DNA from: CAZNKU01 sp045654805
Lineage (GTDB): Bacteria; Bacillota; Clostridia; Monoglobales; Firm-18
Reading direction: 5' to 3'
Assembly (NCBI GenBank): GCA_045654805.1
Contig: JAZOOD010000055.1
Location: 1-38,113 of the forward strand
DNA: 38,113 nt
Every line of letters begins with the position of its first letter. The stretch's first letter is position 1. A program made the position numbers and the translations under genes. This document shows, one piece after another, positions 1 to 6,892 of this stretch. The notes under the pieces were generated by a model. That model searched no databases. It saw only the letters and a list, made by a program, of their open reading frames with translations, and was not told the DNA's origin.

Positions 1-160
1 CTTGCAAATACACTTCCAAATACTTCAGAGTGTATGGTCCGACTTGTTTGTCGTCAATGTCAATTTTGTTATCGGTAATAGGCAAAGATGCTGCAATGGT
101 CATAGGCATCATACCAATGACCATAACAAGTGCCAAAAGTAAACTTAAAATCTTCTTCAA
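1..160 (-). CDS. Secreted protein, N-terminal fragment (riboswitch-controlled)
   Basis: Only the first 53 codons are in the window; the gene runs off the left edge. The start is read as TTG because an in-frame stop (TGA) lies two codons upstream, and an AAAGGA ribosome-binding site sits about 10 nt before it. The protein begins with two lysines, then a long hydrophobic stretch rich in Leu/Val/Ile/Met, and an Ala-Ala pair that looks like a signal-peptidase site near residue 22. The first mature residues are polar and acidic. The cobalamin riboswitch upstream on the same strand suggests a role in vitamin B12 or cobalt uptake, or a B12-sparing surface function. The domain itself is out of view, so the function is unknown. 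Confidence 0.65.
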   Translation of the reverse strand, partial: MKKILSLLLALVMVIGMMPMTIAASLPITDNKIDIDDKQVGPYTLKYLEVYLQ

Positions 161-227
161 TTTGTTTCATTCCTTTCAATTCATCACTTTTATTGCTTGC
201 GTTTTCACCTCCGTAGCCGCAGGCAAT

Positions 228-268
228 AAAAAAACTGCGGCAATTTTTCTTTCAAAAAATTACCACAG
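228..268 (-). terminator. Intrinsic terminator of the riboswitch expression platform
   Basis: Read on the minus strand, a 14-bp stem (arms at 255-268 and 235-248, two G-U pairs) closes a short loop and runs straight into seven T residues (228-234). It lies between the cobalamin aptamer and the start codon, as expected for transcriptional attenuation. The 5' arm contains CTGTGG, which can also pair with a CACAG segment just upstream (minus strand), a possible alternative fold. Confidence 0.7.
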
Positions 269-391
269 CTGAGTTTTTCTGTGATGAATCACAATTCAGA
301 TGAGAATATGGGACAAAGCCCTGAAATATTACATTTCAGCACCTCAATCTGAAAACATCATTCCTATGCAAATGAGCACTTACGGAATAAC

Positions 392-602
392 ATCAAAGCA
401 GGTCTTGTGACTCGCACCATATAGACAAATCTGTCCGCATTTTCATATCCTGCCTTCTCAGTTTCCCAATGACTATCTTTCGATAACGGATATAAAAACA
501 TTCGATGCACACACCGACAGTTAACCGCAGGGGATTCTCACCCCATTCCCTTTCCACTGATTATGCCTTGCTTATGAGCTTTTACGACATAATCAACACT
601 CT
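392..602 (-). ncRNA. Cobalamin riboswitch (adenosylcobalamin-family aptamer)
   Basis: On the minus strand the hallmarks of the cobalamin aptamer occur in order. There is an AAGGGAA core next to a GGGGTGAGAATCCCC hairpin and TGCGGT (about 523-557), an ACTGT shortly after (about 517-521), a central GGGAAACTGAGAAGGC-like segment (about 450-470), and a degenerate B12 box reading GTCACAAGACCTGC (about 398-411). Order and spacing fit the Rfam class. The ends are approximate. It is followed by an attenuator hairpin and a gene for a secreted protein. High cobalamin would be expected to switch that gene off. Confidence 0.85.
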
Positions 603-621
603 GTGTGAATGTATTAAATTA

Positions 622-650
622 AGAATATCATATTCTTTGTACTTACTCAA
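622..650 (-). promoter_or_regulatory. Promoter of the riboswitch transcript
   Basis: On the minus strand, TTGAGT (645-650) and TATTCT (622-627) are separated by 17 bp. The predicted transcription start lies near 615, just before the aptamer begins. Confidence 0.45.
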
Positions 651-965
651 TGCTATATCTATGCAGAAAGTTTGCAAATATTAACATTTTTGCAAAGAAT
701 CGATATTATGTCATAAATTCTATCACATATTTGACAAAAAATCAATGCACAAAACAAATATATTTTATTCAAAAACAAATATTTTGGTATTGCAAATCCG
801 ACAATGCTTTTGTATCTATATAAGCGTTGATGTTTCATTCACATTACATCTGTTGACAGAACTTTATGAATTTGATAAAATATTTTTGAAATTAGGAACA
901 TTTTATATTTACTTATGTCGTTATTATTTAGAGAACACTATTCTCGGAAAGGAAGTGAATGAAAA
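651..965. other. AT-rich gene-free stretch at the left side of the mobile element
   Basis: I see no convincing gene here. It holds short repeats: the palindrome TTTGCAAA twice (671-678 and 689-696) and an 11-bp direct repeat AAAACAAATAT twice (751-761 and 772-782) at a 21-bp period. These could be protein-binding sites, for example for the element's ParB-like protein or recombinase, or part of the left attachment end. The last bases include the SD sequence (AAAGGAAG) for the gene starting at 966. Confidence 0.4.
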
Positions 966-1892
966 ATGGATATGAAGGTACATCTCCCGGTGGCTACTCT
1001 GCCTTTAGACAACGGATGTGAGTATTATTACTTCAACTCACAGTTCTTGCCTATATTTTACAGAATACCAAAAGAGATTTTGGAAATAAGAGGCAAAGAG
1101 CTTATGTGGATTCCCCGTACACCGGCATCAGCCTATTACGATGCAGAGGTAATAAACTTTATAGAAAGCGATATTTTTATGAAGGGACTCATAGATTGTG
1201 TTGCATATATGATATGGCCGTATTTGAATGTAAGCCCAAAAATGGAAGTCTATTCAAATCACGATCCTGCTTGGATAGTTGCATACAGTCTGGCAATATG
1301 GGTAAAGGGTTTTATCGATTATGACGGAATGTGGGATGGAAGAGAATTAAAATCCCAAATTGATTCTTTTCTGCATTTTAGATACCCGTACATCCCTATG
1401 GAAGAATCTCGGAAACGACTTTCATATATCGTTCCGCAAGTTATGAAGCAATACAACATCGACAAAGTGATTGAAGTTATAAAAGAAAACCGTTGCTTTG
1501 AAGATTTTGTTGATAATTGGGAAAGCAATCAAAAAATTGATTTCACTCGAAAATGGTATCATACCCGAACCAAGCACCCTACTGTATCGCTTGATGCTGA
1601 AATCGAACAATATGCCAAGTACAATGACGGGCGAGAGTTGGATTTTGAAGATGTATCTGCAAATGCCGAGGAACAAGTTATATCGGAGGTGATGATAAAA
1701 CAGTTTATGGAAAGCTTGTCAGAGAAAGACAGAAAAATACTTGAAATGAGATTGGAGGGATACACTCAGGAAGAAATCGCAGAACAGCTTGGTTACAAAA
1801 ATCACAGCGGAGTACAAAAACGAATAACAAAGATAGGCTTAGCTTATCAGGAATTCACCAAAGTTGATTTAGGCTTTGATGAAGAAAACTAA
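966..1892 (+). CDS. Sigma-70 region 4-like regulator of the mobile element
   Basis: The protein is 308 aa. The last 60 residues (from about 251) read like sigma region 4: LSEKDRKILEMRLEGYTQEEIAEQLG followed by a recognition helix with the sequence HSGVQKRI. The first 200 residues, rich in Tyr/Trp, match no domain I recognise, and there is no visible sigma region 2. It is therefore either a diverged sigma factor or a DNA-binding regulator that borrowed region 4. An AAAGGAAG site lies 8-10 nt before the ATG. As the first gene of the element it plausibly controls the mobilization genes downstream. Family assignment of the C-terminal HTH is firm; the role is inferred. Confidence 0.7.
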   Translation: MDMKVHLPVATLPLDNGCEYYYFNSQFLPIFYRIPKEILEIRGKELMWIPRTPASAYYDAEVINFIESDIFMKGLIDCVAYMIWPYLNVSPKMEVYSNHDPAWIVAYSLAIWVKGFIDYDGMWDGRELKSQIDSFLHFRYPYIPMEESRKRLSYIVPQVMKQYNIDKVIEVIKENRCFEDFVDNWESNQKIDFTRKWYHTRTKHPTVSLDAEIEQYAKYNDGRELDFEDVSANAEEQVISEVMIKQFMESLSEKDRKILEMRLEGYTQEEIAEQLGYKNHSGVQKRITKIGLAYQEFTKVDLGFDEEN

Positions 1893-1964
1893 TACATCTA
1901 TTGATGATAAATCGGTAGGTGTATTTTTTATACTCAAAATTAAATTTACAGGAGGAATTTTACT

Positions 1965-2366
1965 ATGAAGAAAATTCAGAATTTGCAAGAAAAAATAACA
2001 ATCGAAAAATCAATGGAGGGTAACCGCTACAGAGTGCTTACCTACAACGGAGTAAAGTACAAAGAACCATATTTTACAGGACAAGAACTTGGCTGGGTTA
2101 CAGATGTACTATGGGATGAGCAAACAAAGACATATATTTTGCTTATCATAACTGTCGGTGGATATAAGTTGTGGCTGACAATCAATAAAAAGGTTGCTAA
2201 ATATTTTGATCCTATGAAATTAGAGAAAAATGCACCCGTATATTTCTGCATCTATCAATGTAGAAAATTCAAAAAAGATAGAGTCCCATATAACATATAC
2301 GAAATATGGTATGCACCCGAAGAACTTGAAGGTTATAAGAAACCTGAACCGGTTCAGGAAGACTAA
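1965..2366 (+). CDS. Hypothetical protein of the mobile element
   Basis: The 133-aa protein starts at an ATG preceded by an AGGAGG site. It is lysine- and tyrosine-rich, with alternating hydrophobic residues suggesting a beta-rich fold, and has a charged acidic C-terminus. There is no signal peptide, membrane segment or catalytic motif. It sits 72 bp after the sigma-like gene and just before the candidate oriT and mobC. I do not recognise the family. Its position makes an accessory role in the element likely, but this is inference. Confidence 0.6.
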   Translation: MKKIQNLQEKITIEKSMEGNRYRVLTYNGVKYKEPYFTGQELGWVTDVLWDEQTKTYILLIITVGGYKLWLTINKKVAKYFDPMKLEKNAPVYFCIYQCRKFKKDRVPYNIYEIWYAPEELEGYKKPEPVQED

Positions 2367-2389
2367 AGTATGTCCGGTACTGTAACGAG

Positions 2390-2475
2390 CAGGGAACTTG
2401 TGTACCACAAATTCCGAAAAAGGCGGGACTTCCTTACGGAAATCCTGCCTTTACCCTTTGGGGAGTTCCCCAATC
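2390..2475 (+). other. Candidate origin of transfer (oriT)
   Basis: This 120-bp spacer immediately upstream of mobC and the relaxase gene holds three inverted repeats. The first has 10-bp arms at 2393-2402 and 2406-2415 (one mismatch, 3-nt loop). The second has 15-bp arms at 2419-2433 and 2438-2452 with a TTAC loop and one mismatch. The third is a GGGGA/TCCCC hairpin at 2460-2471. MOBP relaxases with MobC partners usually act on an oriT placed just before their genes, next to such an inverted repeat. The nic site cannot be assigned from sequence alone. The second hairpin is followed by five T on the minus strand and might instead be a minus-strand terminator. Confidence 0.45.
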
Positions 2476-2507
2476 CCCCCTAAAAATTTATGTCAGGAGT
2501 GATTATT

Positions 2508-2819
2508 TTGAAAGAACGAAAAGCACAATTAAAAACGCGAGTTACCGAAAAGGAAAAGCTTCGCATAGAGAACAAAGCCAAGAAATGCGGCTTACCGGTT
2601 TCTGAATATTTGAGAAAGAGAGCTTTGGGATATTCCCCCAAAGCTCTTTTACCTGAAAGCTTTTATGAATTTACAGAAAAAATTGGCATTTTGTATGAAG
2701 CACTCGGCACTTTAAACAGTACCGAACTTCAAGCGGAGGTGTTAAAACTGCTTGATGAAATTTATGCAAAGCTTCTTGTAACAGATAAAGGCAAGGTCGA
2801 AAGTGAGAGTGATGACTAA
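2508..2819 (+). CDS. mobC: MobC-like relaxosome accessory protein
   Basis: A small basic protein with an N-terminal ribbon-helix-helix-like segment (KTRVTEKEKLRIENKAKKCG), then LPVSEYLRKRALGY, the signature of the bacterial MobC mobilization family. The rest is helical and acidic at the end. MobC helps the relaxase load on and melt oriT. I choose the TTG at 2508 because AGGAG lies 8 nt before it. The ATG at 2490 would add six residues but has no SD sequence. The stop codon directly abuts the relaxase ATG, so the two are translated together. Confidence 0.8.
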   Translation: MKERKAQLKTRVTEKEKLRIENKAKKCGLPVSEYLRKRALGYSPKALLPESFYEFTEKIGILYEALGTLNSTELQAEVLKLLDEIYAKLLVTDKGKVESESDD

Positions 2820-4187
2820 ATGGCAACCACGGGATTTTGGCCTGTCAAAGGCTCATTAAAGGATGTTGTAAAATATGCAGAAAATCCTGACAAGACCACT
2901 AACCCGAAATATCTCGATGATGACTTGGCAGCGGCTCTTAAATATGTATCAAACGATGATAAGACGGATAAGCAATTATTTGTCGGAGCTATCAACTGCC
3001 CACCCGTAAGAGCCTATGAACAAATGATGGCAACGAAACGCCGACACGGAAAAACAGGCGGTAATGTAGCGTATCACGGTTATCAGAGTTTTAGGTCAGG
3101 GGAAGTTACACCTAAAGAAGCTTTTGAGATAGGACTTGAAACTGCACGGCGTATGTGGGGTAAAGATTATGAGATTGTTGTTACTACGCATTTAAACACC
3201 GATAATCTTCATAACCATTTTGTCATAAATTCCATTTCATTTAAAACGGGACTTAAATTTGAAAACCATATTTCAGACCATAGGCGGTTAAGAGAAATAT
3301 CCGATGCGGTTTGTAAGGAATATGGGAAATCGGTTATTGAGGGAGCAAAATTTTACAATGCCGACAGAAATGCTTATCGGATACATAAGCGTGGCGGTAA
3401 AACTCATAGGGATATTCTTCGTGAAGATGTTGATTCAGCGATAAAGCAAGCCGGGAATCTTTTGGAGTTTGAACGGATAATGGGCAACTTCGGATATACG
3501 TTCAACCGCAATATTATGACGGAGCATCCGTCAGTTATTGCAAAAGGTTGGAAAAGAGCTGTCCGAATTGACAGTTTGGGCAAAGACTATACAAGAGAAA
3601 GAATCATAAGACGAATTGCCGACAATAAAATTTTTGTGAGTTCATTTGGTAAAAGTGAGCGTGTTCAAAGAACAAAACCGAAGCACACTCCGCTTATGGA
3701 GCTTGAGTATCAATTACGGCGTGTTAAATATATGGATACTGTTGAAGCTCTGTTTTATTTACTATTGGAACTCTTAAAGCCAAGCACACCAAAACCAAAC
3801 TACACACCGCCGTTATCTCCTGTATTGAGGCAGGAATTAAGAAAATTTGAACAATATCAAAAACAGTTCAGGCTCTTGCACGATGAACAAATCAACACCG
3901 TGCCAGAGCTTGAAGCATTTATAGGCAAATTATCAATGCAGATATCCGAGCTTGAAGGAGAACGCTCAAAGACCGATAACAAACGCAGACGAGCTAAAAC
4001 CGATGATGATAAGGAAATGTATTTAGCAGAAATCAGAGGTATATCCGCACAAATAAAGCCTATACGAGATAAGCTCAAAATCGCAAAAGCGACTTTGGAA
4101 ACAATTCCGAAGATTGAAAAACTCTTTGATATTGAACGAGAAATGGAAAGAAAAGTTATACAGAAAGAAAGGAGCAAAGAACGATGA
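2820..4187 (+). CDS. Relaxase/mobilization nuclease (MOBP-like)
   Basis: The 455-aa protein has an N-terminal relaxase domain. A candidate catalytic tyrosine is Y19, in KYAENPDKT, the expected setting for this family. The metal-binding histidine triad H124, H131 and H133 occurs in THLNTDNLHNHFVIN. The C-terminal third (from about residue 330) is strongly charged and probably coiled coil, a usual place for DNA or partner contacts. The enzyme should nick oriT and carry the strand into a recipient through a helper's pore. It starts right after mobC and ends with an ATGA overlap with the ParB-like gene, so all three form one translational unit. Length fits the family. Confidence 0.9.
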   Translation: MATTGFWPVKGSLKDVVKYAENPDKTTNPKYLDDDLAAALKYVSNDDKTDKQLFVGAINCPPVRAYEQMMATKRRHGKTGGNVAYHGYQSFRSGEVTPKEAFEIGLETARRMWGKDYEIVVTTHLNTDNLHNHFVINSISFKTGLKFENHISDHRRLREISDAVCKEYGKSVIEGAKFYNADRNAYRIHKRGGKTHRDILREDVDSAIKQAGNLLEFERIMGNFGYTFNRNIMTEHPSVIAKGWKRAVRIDSLGKDYTRERIIRRIADNKIFVSSFGKSERVQRTKPKHTPLMELEYQLRRVKYMDTVEALFYLLLELLKPSTPKPNYTPPLSPVLRQELRKFEQYQKQFRLLHDEQINTVPELEAFIGKLSMQISELEGERSKTDNKRRRAKTDDDKEMYLAEIRGISAQIKPIRDKLKIAKATLETIPKIEKLFDIEREMERKVIQKERSKER

Positions 4188-5029
4188 AAAATATGCAAAA
4201 ACTTGATGTAACAAAATTAAAGGAATTTGAGAACCATCCTTACAAGGTAAAGCACGATGATGAAATGGAAATGCTGATTGAAAGCATAAAGGAACATGGA
4301 ATTTTATCTCCCATCATCGCAAGACCTTTGGAAAATGATGAATACGAAATAATCTCAGGTCACAGAAGATTGTTTGCAAGTAAACGAGCAGGGCTTACAG
4401 AAGTTCCTGCTCTTGTTGTTGAAATGGACAGAGATAATGCGGCAATAGCTCTTGTTGACAGTAATCTGCACAGAGATAACATTTCGCCAAGCGAAAAAGC
4501 CTTCGCTTACAAATTAAAGATGGAAGCTATGAGCCGACAAGGACATAGGACAGATTTAACTTTATCGCAAGTTGCGACAAAGTACGACACCGCTGCAGAA
4601 ATCGGTGAGCAAATGAAAGAAAGTCGTGACCAAGTATTTAGATACATACGGCTTACTAACTTACATCCTAAGCTTTTGGAATATGTGGACGAAGAGCGAA
4701 TTGCTTTCACTCCGGCAGTTGAGCTTTCTTACCTTAATGACATTGAGCAACAAGACCTCATACAAACCATCGAGAGCGAGGATTGCACCCCTTCACTATC
4801 TCAGGCAGTTCGTATGAAAAAGTTAAGTCAACAAGGCTTACTTGACGATGATAAAATTCTTGAAATTATGTCAGAGGAAAAAGCAAACCAAAAGGAACGG
4901 ATAAAAATCCCGACTGAGCGTGTAAGGAAATACTTTCCCGAAAGCTATACCAAATCACAAATCGAAGATGCTATTGTCAAGCTCTGCGAAGCTCATTATA
5001 AACGCAGACAAAAACAACAGGAACGATAA
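4184..5029 (+). CDS. ParB/Spo0J-like nuclease-fold DNA-binding protein
   Basis: The 281-aa protein has an N-terminal ParB-type domain: a segment ending NHPYKV, then IKEHGILSPIIARP and the ParB box-like SGHRRLFASKRAG (about residues 65-78), followed by a NLHRDNISPSEKAFAYK-type helix and an HTH region. In chromosomal elements such proteins are often found next to relaxases and may stabilise the excised circle or regulate genes; no parA is present. It overlaps the relaxase stop by ATGA. The C-terminus is basic and glutamine-rich. The domain call is firm, a segregation role is inferred. Confidence 0.85.
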   Translation: MKNMQKLDVTKLKEFENHPYKVKHDDEMEMLIESIKEHGILSPIIARPLENDEYEIISGHRRLFASKRAGLTEVPALVVEMDRDNAAIALVDSNLHRDNISPSEKAFAYKLKMEAMSRQGHRTDLTLSQVATKYDTAAEIGEQMKESRDQVFRYIRLTNLHPKLLEYVDEERIAFTPAVELSYLNDIEQQDLIQTIESEDCTPSLSQAVRMKKLSQQGLLDDDKILEIMSEEKANQKERIKIPTERVRKYFPESYTKSQIEDAIVKLCEAHYKRRQKQQER

Positions 5030-5066
5030 ATTAAATAAAAAATCTTGATGGAAGGAGAATGAAACA

Positions 5067-5225
5067 GTGAGTAACAAGAGCAATGTAATTCAAATTCCAC
5101 AGCACGAGATTGATGCACTTGCTCGCTGTTTATTGCCTGACCTTATGGCTTTTTATGAAAGCGAAGAAGGGCAAAAAGAATTTGAACAATGGAAAAAGGA
5201 CCTTGAAAGCAAGGAAAATGAATAA
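5067..5225 (+). CDS. Small hypothetical protein (52 aa)
   Basis: A GTG-started frame with AAGGAG about 11 nt upstream. The in-frame ATG alternative is absent, because the nearby ATG at 5059 ends after two codons. The product is acidic and helical, with a C-terminal run of Glu/Lys/Trp residues and no membrane segment. It lies 37 bp after the ParB-like gene, and a strong terminator follows 8 bp after its stop, so it looks like the last gene of the mobilization operon. Its function is unknown. Confidence 0.6.
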   Translation: MSNKSNVIQIPQHEIDALARCLLPDLMAFYESEEGQKEFEQWKKDLESKENE

Positions 5226-5232
5226 TTTTACT

Positions 5233-5264
5233 AACGGGCGTCGCTAATTGCGATGCCCGTTTTG
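5233..5264 (+). terminator. Terminator of the mobilization operon
   Basis: A 12-bp stem (AACGGGCGTCGC at 5233-5244 with GCGATGCCCGTT, one G-T pair) closes a five-base loop and is followed by a short T run. Confidence 0.7.
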
Positions 5265-5274
5265 CATCACACAT

Positions 5275-5314
5275 TTGTACAATCAAAAAGTTAATGATAT
5301 AAAAGGTATATACC
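5275..5314 (+). promoter_or_regulatory. Recombinase promoter with palindromic operator candidate
   Basis: TTGTAC (5275-5280) and TATAAA (5298-5303) are 17 bp apart. A perfect 10-bp palindrome, GGTATATACC (5305-5314), lies at the expected transcription start, upstream of the AAAGGAAG ribosome-binding site. This would allow independent control of the recombinase, separate from the mob genes that end in a terminator just before it. Confidence 0.5.
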
Positions 5315-5332
5315 ACGAAAGGAAGTGAATTT

Positions 5333-6844
5333 ATGAATGCGGTAATATATGCACGATATTCTTCAGACAATCAGCGTGAAGAATCTATCGAAGGTCAGCT
5401 TAGGGAATGTAAAGAATTTGCCGAAGCAAATGATATGATTATAGTTGATACTTACATAGACAGAGCGTTATCAGCCAAAACTGACAATCGCCCTGAATTT
5501 CAGAAAATGGTTAAAGATAGTGCAAAGGGAGCTTTTGAATTAGTTATAGTTTGGAAATTAGACCGCTTTGCCCGTAACCGATATGACTCAGCACATTATA
5601 AAGCGGTGCTGCAGAAAAATGGTGTTAAGGTTGTTTCTGCAACAGAAAAAATATCACAAACACCAGAAGGTATTTTGCTCGAATCCTTGCTTGAAGGTAT
5701 GGCAGAATACTACTCGGCAGAATTGGCAGAAAAGGTTACACGAGGACTTACCGAAAACGCCTTGAAATGCAAATATAACGGTGGAACTTTGCCAATCGGA
5801 TATGCGATTGACGAAAATCAATTCTTTGTTATAGATCCTCTCACTGCACCTGCCGTATTGGATGCTTTCAAGCATTATGCAGAAGGTGCAACAATGCAGC
5901 AAATTACCGATGAATTAAATTTAAGAGGTGTTCGTACTAAAAAGAATACTCGGATTACATTAAACACAGTAACCCGAATGTTACACAACAGAAGATATAT
6001 TGGCGAATACAAATACAGCGATATAACGACTCCGAACGGAATACCTCCGATAGTTCCGGTGGATTTATTTGAAAGGGTGCAGGATATGATGAAAGCAAAC
6101 AAAGAGGCTCCGGCAAAGCATAAAGCAGAAGATGAATATTTACTTACCACAAAACTGTTTTGTGGTAAATGCAAATACCTTATGGCAGGCGAAAGCGGCA
6201 CAAGCCACACAAAGCACGTTCACCGCTACTATAAGTGTGTCAGTGTAAAATATCACAGAGGCTGTAACAAAAAGACCGTTCGCAAGGAATGGATTGAAGA
6301 TATTGTAATTTCATATCTTATGAAGATAATCTTTGACGATGATTTGATGGACAGATTGGCAGATGCACTTCTTATACATCTGCATAAAGAAAATGACACT
6401 CTGCCAATTCTTCAAAAGCAATTCGCAGAAACACAGAAAAGTATTGATAATATGCTTAACGCAATTCAGCAGGGCATTTTTACAACCTCAACCAAAGAAC
6501 GCCTTGAAGCTCTTGAAAGAGAAAAAAGCGACTTATCCGTACAGATAATGAAAGAAGAAATGAGCAGACCAAATCTTACAAAAGAGCAAATTCTCTTTTG
6601 GATACACAAATTCAGAAAACTCAATCCGAAAAAATTGGAACATCGCAGAAGACTTATAAACAGTTTTCTTAATTCTGTTTACTTATTCGATGACAAAATC
6701 ATAATTGATTGCAACTACAAGGACGGCACAGAAACTATTACTTTCGAGGAAATAGAAAACTCTGCCTTGGGTTCGGATTTAACATCACTCGCTGCACCAC
6801 CGAAAAAAGGTACAGATATCATTGATGGCTGTATCTTTTTTTAA
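5333..6844 (+). CDS. Large serine recombinase (integrase/excisionase of the element)
   Basis: The 503-aa protein has the three-part layout of large serine recombinases. An N-terminal resolvase catalytic domain holds YARYSS with the nucleophilic serine (S10), and KLDRFARNRYD. A recombinase domain follows (about 160-260). Then come a zinc-ribbon domain (FCGKCKYL ... YKCVSVKYHRGCNKK, four cysteines) and a C-terminal coiled coil (about 360-430). It should integrate and excise the element at short att sites. It is the last gene of the element, its usual place next to one att site. The final dozen codons are encoded by a terminator-like hairpin, so the true C-terminus has little conserved sequence. 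Confidence 0.93.
   Translation: MNAVIYARYSSDNQREESIEGQLRECKEFAEANDMIIVDTYIDRALSAKTDNRPEFQKMVKDSAKGAFELVIVWKLDRFARNRYDSAHYKAVLQKNGVKVVSATEKISQTPEGILLESLLEGMAEYYSAELAEKVTRGLTENALKCKYNGGTLPIGYAIDENQFFVIDPLTAPAVLDAFKHYAEGATMQQITDELNLRGVRTKKNTRITLNTVTRMLHNRRYIGEYKYSDITTPNGIPPIVPVDLFERVQDMMKANKEAPAKHKAEDEYLLTTKLFCGKCKYLMAGESGTSHTKHVHRYYKCVSVKYHRGCNKKTVRKEWIEDIVISYLMKIIFDDDLMDRLADALLIHLHKENDTLPILQKQFAETQKSIDNMLNAIQQGIFTTSTKERLEALEREKSDLSVQIMKEEMSRPNLTKEQILFWIHKFRKLNPKKLEHRRRLINSFLNSVYLFDDKIIIDCNYKDGTETITFEEIENSALGSDLTSLAAPPKKGTDIIDGCIFF
6803..6842 (+). terminator. Terminator overlapping the 3' end of the recombinase gene
   Basis: A 13-bp stem with one G-T pair (6803-6815 with 6829-6841) ends in a run of seven T that itself contains the TTT codons before the stop. 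The hairpin lies inside the coding sequence, so the last residues are dictated by the terminator. Confidence 0.55.
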
Positions 6845-6856
6845 TATTAAATTGCT

Positions 6857-6883
6857 AAAGACACAGCCGAAGCTGTGTCTTTT
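6857..6883. terminator. Bidirectional terminator between recombinase and NagB-like gene
   Basis: A perfect 11-bp stem, AAAGACACAGC with GCTGTGTCTTT, closes a CGAA tetraloop and has T runs on both strands. It can end the recombinase transcript and the minus-strand sugar operon. Confidence 0.8.
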
Positions 6884-6892
6884 AAAAACTTA

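Larger units (their letters stand above)
660..6850. mobile_element. Integrative mobilizable element (serine recombinase, MOBP-type relaxase)
   Basis: This co-directional block encodes a sigma-like regulator, an unknown protein, MobC, a relaxase, a ParB-like protein, a 52-aa protein and a large serine recombinase as the last gene. That set is typical of integrated mobilizable elements of Firmicutes. There are no coupling-protein, VirB4-like or other pore genes, so transfer would depend on a helper element. No replication initiator is seen. The ends given are approximate: the right end should lie close to the recombinase stop (6844), and the left end between the riboswitch promoter and 966. I found no convincing direct repeat that fixes the att sites. 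Confidence 0.7.

Noticed and set aside
745..975. 76-aa frame before the sigma-like gene
   Set aside because: AT-rich, no ribosome-binding site, overlaps the true start region and looks like random sequence.
2419..2452. Hairpin at 2419-2452 as a plain plus-strand terminator
   Set aside because: It lacks a T run on the plus strand and lies between genes of the same block, so it is treated as part of the oriT candidate.
600..6856. TATTAAATT occurring near 612 and near 6845 as possible attL/attR
   Set aside because: Only nine bases in very AT-rich DNA; chance is likely, so I do not claim it as the att core.
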